NCBI GenBank assembly: GCA_016342745.1
Contig: JAEINT010000016.1
Coordinates: 1 to 64,000 of the forward strand
DNA from: Labilibaculum sp.
GTDB lineage: Bacteria > Bacteroidota > Bacteroidia > Bacteroidales > Marinifilaceae
Direction: 5' to 3'
DNA: 64,000 bases
How positions within the stretch are numbered: position 1 is the stretch's first letter; the number at the start of each line of letters is the position of its first letter. The notes beneath the pieces were generated by a model that ran no database searches, had not been told where the DNA came from, and was given only the letters and a program-made list of their open reading frames with translations. A program made the position numbers and the translations under genes. Positions 18,676 through 25,323 of this stretch are shown here, piece after piece.

Positions 18676-19812
18676 ATGAGAACAATAATAATTGCAGTTT
18701 TAAGCGTACTCCTTTTTTCTTGCGGGCAACAGCCTCAGAAAAATTCAATAACAATTAAGGGAAATGTAAAATTTCCAGATACCAACTTTAAAATGACAAT
18801 TGTAAAACGTGATGGTTTTGATAAAACCATTATCGATTCTACTCAGGTTGATAAAGATGGTAATTACTCGTTTACAATGAATACCGATAAGCCAGGAGTA
18901 TATACTTTGGATTGTCAGAAATGGCAATCGGTACAGATTTGGGCTGAGGATGAAGATTTAGAAATTGATTTTAGAGGTCAAGACACGGCAAAAATCAAAA
19001 TCAAAAATCCTCCATATGTTTACATTAAGGGAGGAGAGAATAATGAAATAATGAATTTATTAGCATACAATTATCATCGTAATTATCAGAATATGATTGT
19101 TGCTGGGAAAGAGATTTATGCAGCATCATTATCCGATAGTAAGGACTGGAAAGATTATGCAAATGGACGTTACAATGAGATTTACGATGATTTGGATGAG
19201 AGAACTCGTTATATCGCTGAGCATTATGCTGATCGCAATTCTATTATTTCACTTTTAGGTTCATTACGAAAAGAAAGTGATAAGGAATTAAAGGCAAATA
19301 TTATCAAAACATTGGAAGCGAAAAACCCTAACTATCAGCCTTTACTCGATTATAAAATTGCGAGAGATGAGGCCATTGCTCAAAAGGAAAGATTAGCAAT
19401 TGGAAAAGAGGCTCCAATTTTTGAATTCCCAACAAAGACTGGTGAATTGATCAACATTAAAGATTTCAGAGGAAAATATCTAGTTGTTGATTTTTGGGCA
19501 TCATGGTGTGGACCTTGTCGTCAAGAAATTCCTCATTTAAAAGAGGAATACGAAAAGTATCATGATCAAGGCCTTGAAATGTTGAGTGTTTCGATAGATA
19601 AAAGCAAAAATGCGTGGATGAAGGCAATGCGTCAGGAAAAAATGGCTTGGCCTCAAATTTTAGCTCCTAGTGCAGGAAAAGATATCATGAAAGAGTACCA
19701 ATTTTCTGGTATTCCGTTCATTATTTTACTTGATAAAGAAGGAAAAATTGTTGGTAAGAACTTACGAGGAGAAAAAATGTCTGAGACATTAAAGAAAATT
19801 TTTGAGAAGTAA
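18676..19812 (+). CDS. TlpA-type thiol-disulfide oxidoreductase lipoprotein with DUF4369-like N-terminus
   Basis: This 378-residue lipoprotein (lipobox ending at Cys16, LLFSC) has an N-terminal DUF4369-like beta domain at about 22-115 and a helical linker. The C-terminal AhpC/TSA-TlpA-type thioredoxin domain spans about 235-376 with FWASWCGPCRQEIPHL (CGPC at 278-281) and cis-Pro FSGIPFIILLD. It is probably anchored in the envelope and keeps client cysteines reduced. It is the third consecutive thioredoxin-fold gene after the SusCD pair and ends at a strong terminator, so 16024-19812 looks like one redox unit. Confidence 0.92.
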   Translation: MRTIIIAVLSVLLFSCGQQPQKNSITIKGNVKFPDTNFKMTIVKRDGFDKTIIDSTQVDKDGNYSFTMNTDKPGVYTLDCQKWQSVQIWAEDEDLEIDFRGQDTAKIKIKNPPYVYIKGGENNEIMNLLAYNYHRNYQNMIVAGKEIYAASLSDSKDWKDYANGRYNEIYDDLDERTRYIAEHYADRNSIISLLGSLRKESDKELKANIIKTLEAKNPNYQPLLDYKIARDEAIAQKERLAIGKEAPIFEFPTKTGELINIKDFRGKYLVVDFWASWCGPCRQEIPHLKEEYEKYHDQGLEMLSVSIDKSKNAWMKAMRQEKMAWPQILAPSAGKDIMKEYQFSGIPFIILLDKEGKIVGKNLRGEKMSETLKKIFEK

Positions 19813-19897
19813 AATCATCTAGTAAGTGCTATTGAAATGTATATTCTTATGTAAGAAGACAAATTTCGATGCTTTAGATTAGTTTTTAGAATTGGAG

Positions 19898-19931
19898 TCC
19901 CAGTCACTTTTTTAGTGATTGGGATTTTTTT
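19898..19931 (+). terminator. Rho-independent terminator after the TlpA-like gene
   Basis: TCCCAGTCACT (19898-19908) pairs with AGTGATTGGGA (19914-19924) with one G-T pair and is followed by seven T residues. It closes the thioredoxin-fold gene run. Confidence 0.88.
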
Positions 19932-20009
19932 GAAAAAAAGATCAAATGCTTTTAGTGAAAGTAAGGAGCAAGTTGGTCTTTAAATTAGATAATCACAAAG
20001 AATATAAAT

Positions 20010-20531
20010 ATGTATAAAATGAGAAAATACTTTTTATTACTACTAATTATTGTCGCCAGCACTATTGTTACAAGGGCACAAACCATGACGGCAGCAACGA
20101 AAATTCCACCAACAATGTCAAGGGAAGCCGTTGTTAATGCAACAGCAGATGAAGTTTGGAAAGTTATTTCGGTTTTGGATAAAGTAAATGAGTACAATTC
20201 TGAATTAGTAAAATCAGTAGAAAAAGAAGGCGATGGATATGAAGCATATCGCTTGTGCAAGATGAGTGATGGAACAGAAAGAGGTGAAGAAATTACTGTT
20301 TTTGCAAAGGCTACTAAAGACATTTGTTTTAGGTCGGAAGATTCGCAATATCCTGTAGAATATTTTGTTGTAAACTATCATATAAAACCTTCAGGAAAAG
20401 AAAAGTGTAAGGTAACTCTAGAAGCTTATTTTAAAGTTAATAATGGAGCTGCTAAAACAAAAACTTTCAAGGCAATTGGTAAGGAATTATCAATAACACT
20501 AAAGGGAATTCAAAACTACTTTAACAATTAG
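20010..20531 (+). CDS. Exported SRPBCC (START-like) family protein
   Basis: The 173-residue protein has a signal peptide (LLLLIIVASTIVTRAQ) and then a single helix-grip domain of the SRPBCC superfamily: a first strand and helix (REAVVNATADEVWKVISVLDKVNEYNSELV), repeated antiparallel strands, and a long C-terminal helix (KTFKAIGKELSITLKGIQNYF). Such proteins hold hydrophobic ligands in a cavity; an exported version is less common than a cytoplasmic one. Two start codons are possible (20010 and 20019). It stands alone between terminators, so its link to the neighbouring redox genes is only positional. Confidence 0.75.
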   Translation: MYKMRKYFLLLLIIVASTIVTRAQTMTAATKIPPTMSREAVVNATADEVWKVISVLDKVNEYNSELVKSVEKEGDGYEAYRLCKMSDGTERGEEITVFAKATKDICFRSEDSQYPVEYFVVNYHIKPSGKEKCKVTLEAYFKVNNGAAKTKTFKAIGKELSITLKGIQNYFNN

Positions 20532-20667
20532 TTTCTTGGGTTTTCAAACTTGCGCCGATGATAGTAGACAATGTATAATGAGTTTGAATTTACTTTCTCG
20601 AATTAGAATACTTAAAAAATTCACTAACTAAATCACGTAAAACACAATTGTTAATAGTGAATGTAAT

Positions 20668-20697
20668 AAAAAAGCTACCTGTAATGGTAGCTTTTTT
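20668..20697 (+). terminator. Rho-independent terminator after the SRPBCC gene
   Basis: AAAAAAGCTACC (20668-20679) and GGTAGCTTTTTT (20686-20697) form a perfect 12-bp stem around TGTAAT, with a T-run built in. The rest of 20532-20832 contains no convincing gene. Confidence 0.92.
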
Positions 20698-20832
20698 GTT
20701 TCTATTTTCATTAGCGGAAGGGTAATGTAAGCAAGGGGTGCACTAAAAGTGAAGAAATTATTTAGTAAAGGTTTTCATCCTATATCGATAGTTGCTTGTC
20801 TATATATAAACGCTAACTACAAAACTGTAAGT

Positions 20833-21241
20833 ATGAAAAAATTATTAATTGTGTTTTGCATGTTCATTAGTTCTGTACTGATGGCGCAAGAAGAGAAAAG
20901 AGAGTACACAAAATTGAAAGTTTACCTTGATTGTACTTTTTGTGATATGACATTTTTGATTCAGGAAATAATTTGATGCTAGATGAAACATCTCTTTATG
21001 CTTTTGATTTTAGTTTAGGTTGTAGTATTCGATTGTTAAAAGGATTGAATATGAATCTTAGAGGCAATTATCAAATTACACGAAATCAAATAAACATTGC
21101 AGGAGGAGATGTGTCGCAGGATGAATTGCTATTGCGCCAGAAACAAGTACAATCTGGCTATAATTACTATACAACAATTGGTTTTAGTACTCATTTGGAT
21201 CCATGTTTAACACGGTTGTAAATCCACGATTTGGATTTTAA
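20833..21241 (+). pseudogene. Decayed outer-membrane beta-barrel protein gene (internal deletion and frameshifts)
   Basis: An ATG at 20833 opens a signal peptide (MKKLLIVFCMFISSVLMAQ) and the start of a mature domain (KLKVYLDCTFCDMTFL), but the frame stops at 20976. Another frame continues from about 20968 with beta-barrel-like sequence (ETSLYAFDFSLGCSIRLL, NLRGNYQITRNQINIAGG) and stops at 21221. Adding one T in the TTTGG at 21194-21198 restores a typical barrel end, HFGSMFNTVVNPRFGF, stopping at 21241. The start and end of one envelope protein therefore appear to be joined by a large internal deletion and disrupted by two frame changes. An intact relative would be several hundred residues long. 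Confidence 0.7.
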
Positions 21242-21271
21242 CTTTCTTTAATACTTTTTCTTGCTTTTTGG

Positions 21272-21302
21272 TTCACCCTTTTATGATCTTTAGCTGTCTT
21301 TA
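21272..21302 (+). promoter_or_regulatory. Bipartite promoter-like motif TTCACCC-N16-TGTCTTTA (copy 1)
   Basis: TTCACCC (21272-21278) and TGTCTTTA (21295-21302) are separated by exactly 16 bases and lie 61 bases before the ATG of the DsbD-domain gene at 21364. The same two boxes with the same spacing precede the full-length DsbD gene at 22929. The spacing and the GTC in the second box resemble an ECF-type promoter, which is inference. Confidence 0.55.
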
Positions 21303-21363
21303 ATGCAGAATATAGAGGATTAATAAGCATAAGAAATCAATAAAAAAACTAAAATTAAAAGAT

Positions 21364-21834
21364 ATGAATAAGAAAATTACGATTGTAGCATTATTGCTAA
21401 TGATGATAAGCAGTGTTTCATTTGGACAAATTTTAACACCTGCGAAATGGACTTCATCATTATCTAAGAAAGAAATTAAGGTAGGAGATGAAATCGAAAT
21501 TATTTTTAAAGCAACAATTGATAAAAGCTGGCATTTGTACTCTAACGATTTTGATGCAGATTTAGGCCCAATATTAATTACTTTCGATTTTGAAGATGAT
21601 GTAAGTTATGAGCGCATTGGAAAGGTTAAACCAATGAATGCAAAGAAACATTTCGATAAAATTTGGGATGGTGAAGTAAGTTATTTTGAGAACACAGCTG
21701 AAATGCGCCAAAAAATAAAAGTAAAGAGTTTACCATTACAAATCGAAGGAACTTTCGATTTCCAGACCTGTTCGGATGAAAGCGGACAATGTGTAATGGG
21801 AGATGATGAATTTGAGTTCACTTATTCTAATTAG
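21364..21834 (+). CDS. Stand-alone DsbD N-terminal (DsbD-alpha) domain protein
   Basis: This 156-residue exported protein has a signal peptide (MMISSVSFGQ) and a single immunoglobulin-like domain matching the N-terminal domain of DsbD. It aligns without obvious gaps to residues 1-152 of the DsbD at 22929, including HLYSNDFDADLGPILITFDF and KIWDGEVSYFE. The redox cysteines are Cys136 and Cys143 in both proteins. It has no membrane segments and no thioredoxin domain, so it cannot carry electrons across the membrane alone; it may shuttle thiols between DsbD and periplasmic clients. It is presumably a duplicate of the neighbouring domain and shares its promoter-like motif. Confidence 0.9.
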   Translation: MNKKITIVALLLMMISSVSFGQILTPAKWTSSLSKKEIKVGDEIEIIFKATIDKSWHLYSNDFDADLGPILITFDFEDDVSYERIGKVKPMNAKKHFDKIWDGEVSYFENTAEMRQKIKVKSLPLQIEGTFDFQTCSDESGQCVMGDDEFEFTYSN

Positions 21835-21873
21835 TGAATTATTGTCTTCGGATATAATATTTTAAAAGTACGC

Positions 21874-21903
21874 AAAAGGTCATCTTCACGATGGCCTTTT
21901 TTT
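21874..21903 (+). terminator. Rho-independent terminator after the DsbD-domain gene
   Basis: AAAAGGTCATC (21874-21884) and GATGGCCTTTT (21890-21900) pair with one G-T wobble around TTCAC, followed by more T residues. Confidence 0.9.
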
Positions 21904-22053
21904 ATTATAAAGATTTTGTTTAAAACAAAAGATAACAGTTTTTTAACAAAAATCCGTAAAATCATCTAGTGTGCAAAGAAGGTAAATAATACTTTAATTA
22001 TTATCTTTAGCCGTCTTAAAAATAACAATATTCTAACCAAAGAAAATAATAAT

Positions 22054-22458
22054 ATGAAGAAGTTAAAATTAGTTTTGTTCGTAGGACTTGTCATGATATT
22101 CCTTTCTTCAACAGTTAAAGCAGAAGGAATTGAATTTTTTCATGGAACTTATGCTGAAGCTCAAGTGAAAGCGAAAGAAGAAGGCAAACAAATCTTTATG
22201 GATTTCTATACATCATGGTGCGGACCTTGTAAAATGATGGCTAAAAAATATTTTACATTAGAAAGTGTAGGTAAGGAGTTTAATAAAAAGTTTATTTGCT
22301 TAAAAGTTGACGCTGAAAAAGGAGAAGGACCTGTATTGGCTAAGAAATATGGAGTAAGAGCTTATCCTACATTAATATTTACCGATGCTTCCGGAAAAGA
22401 ATTAAAGAAAGCGATTGGTATGAAAACAGGAGATCAATTACTAGAATTAGCAAAATAA
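22054..22458 (+). CDS. Small exported thioredoxin-family protein
   Basis: This 134-residue protein has a signal peptide (MIFLSSTVKAEG) and a complete thioredoxin fold with WCGPC (CGPC at 56-59), the partner strand QIFMDFYTS and cis-Pro motif VRAYPTLIF. It resembles the thioredoxin part of the proteins at 16024 and 17385 (YTSWCGPCKMMAK) but has no C-terminal extension, so it looks like a minimal periplasmic reductase. It lies between the DsbD-domain gene and DsbD and has its own terminator. The sequence ATCTTTAGCCGTCTT about 50 bases upstream nearly matches ATCTTTAGCTGTCTT before the gene at 21364. Confidence 0.92.
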   Translation: MKKLKLVLFVGLVMIFLSSTVKAEGIEFFHGTYAEAQVKAKEEGKQIFMDFYTSWCGPCKMMAKKYFTLESVGKEFNKKFICLKVDAEKGEGPVLAKKYGVRAYPTLIFTDASGKELKKAIGMKTGDQLLELAK

Positions 22459-22480
22459 GTAGTGTTAAAAATATAAGTTT

Positions 22481-22519
22481 AAATCCCTTGGCTATTTATC
22501 GCTAAGGGATTTATTTTTT
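22481..22519 (+). terminator. Rho-independent terminator after the small thioredoxin gene
   Basis: AAATCCCTT (22481-22489) pairs with AAGGGATTT (22504-22512), with an inner GC pair, followed by ATTTTTT. The rest of the 22459-22928 gap is AT-rich; it holds a second small hairpin (22614-22635) and the promoter-like motif at 22793-22823, and no gene. Confidence 0.85.
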
Positions 22520-22792
22520 GACTCTAGCCTTACCTTATTATTGAATTTTTAATCTGATGTATTCTAAACTTGTCAAATTTTAAATGCGTTTTATTACTAA
22601 TAATTTAAAAATATATACTTTTTTCTACAAGTATAATTTTTATCTAATCTAGATTGAAAGAAAAAATGATTCGTATAGATTATCAGGATATTTAGCGAGC
22701 TACAATTTAATAAAATAAAAAAACGAAAGATAAATTGAAATCTTGTAAAGTGCTAAGGGTTAATAAATCTTAACAAAATTTTAAGAATTACT

Positions 22793-22823
22793 TTCACCCT
22801 ATTCGCGATTTTGGTTGTCTTTA
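22793..22823 (+). promoter_or_regulatory. Bipartite promoter-like motif TTCACCC-N16-TGTCTTTA (copy 2)
   Basis: TTCACCC (22793-22799) and TGTCTTTA (22816-22823) have the same 16-base spacing as the copy before the gene at 21364, here 105 bases before the DsbD ATG. A separate TATTTTTG at 22888-22895 matches the Bacteroidota -7 consensus TAnnTTTG but lacks a clear -33 box. Confidence 0.55.
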
Positions 22824-22928
22824 GAGTAACAAGCAGGAAAAAACAGAACAAATAAATAAACTAAATCAACTCAATTCTCTTGAATTCTATTTTTGTAAGA
22901 AGAATTTAAAGTACTAAAAGATTAAAAA

Positions 22929-24917
22929 ATGAAATTGAAATTTACGATTCTGGCCATTTTAATGGTAATGATTAGCGGGTTTTCATTTGGACAAGTTTTA
23001 CAACCTACCAAATGGAACGTAGAATTTTCAAAGAAAGATGTTAAAGTTGGCGATCAATTAGATGTTGTTTTTAAAGCTAAGATCGATAAAACATGGCATG
23101 TATACTCAAACGATTTCGATCCGGAATTAGGTCCTATCCTAATTACATTCGATTTTGCAACAAATAATAGCTATGATAGAATTGGTGAAGTAAAGCCGAT
23201 TAATGCTCATAAGCATCACGATGAGATTTGGGATGGTGAAGTTAGTTATTTCGAGAACGAAGGGGAGATGCGTCAAACCATTAAGGTAAAGGAATTGCCT
23301 TTAATCGTAAAAGGAACTTTCGAATATCAAACTTGTTCTGATGCTACAGGACAATGTGTAATGGGTGATGATGAATTCGATTTGCAAGTTAAAGGTGGAG
23401 CTGCTAAGCTAGCACAAGAGACAAAAGCAAAAACTTCTGCTCCAGCAAAAGATACTAAAGGACTTTGGAGCGTGTTTATTTTTGCTTTTTTAGGAGGTTT
23501 AGCTGCTATTTTTACACCTTGTGTATTTCCTATGATTCCAATGACTGTGAGTTTTTTCATGCACAGTAGTGAAAACAAAGCAAAAGGTAGAGCACAAGCT
23601 TTCTTTTATGGTGCATCTATTATTGGTATTTATACTTTTATTGGAACGCTTCTTGCAGTTGTAATGGGACCAGATTTTGCAAATTTCCTATCAACGCATT
23701 GGGTTCCTAATGTATTCTTCTTTTTAATTTTTATGGTGTTTGCTGCATCTTTCTTTGGTATGTTCGAAATTACAATGCCAAGTTGGATGGTAAACAAGTC
23801 CGTTGCTAATGAGGATAAGGGCGGCCTAATGGGTGCTTTCTTTATGGCATTTACCTTAGTGTTGGTTTCATTTTCATGTACAGGTCCAATTGTTGGTGCC
23901 ATTTTAGTTGCATCAGCAGGAGGAGAAGTGTTAATGCCAATTATTGGAATGTTAGGATTCTCAACCGCATTTGCTTTACCATTTACATTGTTTGCAATTT
24001 TCCCAGGATGGTTGAATAAAATGCCAAAGTCTGGAGGATGGTTAAACTCTGTGAAAGTTGTTTTAGGATTTATAGAAGTTGCTTTAGGATTAAAATTCTT
24101 AAGTATTGCTGATCAAACTTACCATTGGGGAATCCTAGATCGTGAAGTTTATTTAGCAATTTGGATTGTTGTATTTACTTTAATGGGATTCTACCTATTA
24201 GGAAAATTGAAATTCTCTCATGATAGTGAGGTGAAGTACATCAGCGTTCCTCGTTTGATGTTAGCAATTGTAACTTTCTCTTTTGTGGTTTATATGATTC
24301 CAGGTTTATTTGGAGCACCACTTAAAGCTTTATCAGGTTATACTCCTCCAAAATCAAGTTTAGATTTTGATATTCAAACATTAGTAGCAGAGAATGCTGG
24401 TTCAGGCGCAGTACAGCACAAGAAGATAAATGCAAAATATAGCGATTTCCTTCATTTGCCGCACGGTTTACAAGGATATTTCGATATGGATGAAGCAAAA
24501 GCAGCAGCTAAAGCTCAAAACAAACCATTGTTTATTGATTTTACAGGTCACGGTTGTGTAAACTGTCGGGAAATGGAATCGAACGTATGGTCGCACCCTG
24601 AAGTATTGAGACGATTGAGAGAAGATTTTGTAGTGGTAGCAATGTATGTTGATGATAAGAAAAAATTACCAAAAGAGGAATGGATTGTATCTGATTATGA
24701 TGGCAAGAAAAAGAAAACATTGGGTAAGAAGAATGCTAATTATCAAATAGAGCACTACAATGTAAATGCTCAACCATATTACGTTCTTCTTGATAATGAA
24801 GGCAAAGATTTAAACGAGCCAACTTCTTATGATCTGAATGTAGATAATTTTATAAAGTTCCTTGATGAAGGAATAAAGAATTTCAAGGAAAAAAAAACAG
24901 CTCAAGTAATTAAGTAA
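22929..24917 (+). CDS. dsbD: Thiol:disulfide interchange protein DsbD
   Basis: This 662-residue protein moves electrons from cytoplasmic thioredoxin across the inner membrane to periplasmic thiol proteins. It has a signal peptide, an N-terminal domain (about 20-155) with Cys136/Cys143, and a membrane domain of about eight helices (175-460) with the cysteine pair Cys198 (FTPCVFPMIP) and Cys317 (FSCTGPIVG). The C-terminal periplasmic thioredoxin-like domain (about 515-655) has CVNC at 543-546. All three redox centres are intact and the length fits the family. It is the likely electron source for the thioredoxin-fold proteins at 16024-19812 and 22054. It appears to be transcribed alone. Confidence 0.96.
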   Translation: MKLKFTILAILMVMISGFSFGQVLQPTKWNVEFSKKDVKVGDQLDVVFKAKIDKTWHVYSNDFDPELGPILITFDFATNNSYDRIGEVKPINAHKHHDEIWDGEVSYFENEGEMRQTIKVKELPLIVKGTFEYQTCSDATGQCVMGDDEFDLQVKGGAAKLAQETKAKTSAPAKDTKGLWSVFIFAFLGGLAAIFTPCVFPMIPMTVSFFMHSSENKAKGRAQAFFYGASIIGIYTFIGTLLAVVMGPDFANFLSTHWVPNVFFFLIFMVFAASFFGMFEITMPSWMVNKSVANEDKGGLMGAFFMAFTLVLVSFSCTGPIVGAILVASAGGEVLMPIIGMLGFSTAFALPFTLFAIFPGWLNKMPKSGGWLNSVKVVLGFIEVALGLKFLSIADQTYHWGILDREVYLAIWIVVFTLMGFYLLGKLKFSHDSEVKYISVPRLMLAIVTFSFVVYMIPGLFGAPLKALSGYTPPKSSLDFDIQTLVAENAGSGAVQHKKINAKYSDFLHLPHGLQGYFDMDEAKAAAKAQNKPLFIDFTGHGCVNCREMESNVWSHPEVLRRLREDFVVVAMYVDDKKKLPKEEWIVSDYDGKKKKTLGKKNANYQIEHYNVNAQPYYVLLDNEGKDLNEPTSYDLNVDNFIKFLDEGIKNFKEKKTAQVIK

Positions 24918-25026
24918 GCACTTGTAGCTCATAAAATACAATTGAATTTGAGTTCAATATTAGTTTGTGTAATTAGTTAGTGAGTTTTCATTGTGTAAAT
25001 GAAAACATGGTTAGTAAGATGTTTAT

Positions 25027-25056
25027 AGATGGCAGGGTCGGCAATCCCTGTCATCT
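25027..25056 (+). terminator. Hairpin downstream of dsbD
   Basis: AGATGGCAGGG (25027-25037) and CCCTGTCATCT (25046-25056) pair with one G-T wobble. A second, looser stem joins AGGGCAGGG near 25121 with CCCTGC before the T-run at 25176-25181. Together they occupy most of the 24918-25323 gap, which has no gene. Confidence 0.6.
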
Positions 25057-25323
25057 AAACATCGCCAAACGAATTGAACTTTCGAAAATATAACAACAAC
25101 AAACATTAGTTAGTGGTGAAAGGGCAGGGAGATAAAAGAATTAACCCCATATCTGATCTAATATTTACCCTGCTCTTTTTTAAGAAATTAGTATGCTATT
25201 AAGCCGCTATTTTTTGTAATTCTACACCAAATTAATTTTACAGGTTATGAAAAATAGTTGTCCTAGAACTCTCAAGTACTCTCAATATCAGTTGAGTAAT
25301 ACTTATAAAAAAAATAACAAGGT

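Noticed and set aside
20749-20976. Small frame beginning with GTG at 20749
   Set aside because: The in-frame ATG at 20833 opens a proper signal peptide, and the frame is the broken N-terminus of the decayed outer-membrane gene, so the longer form is not a separate gene.
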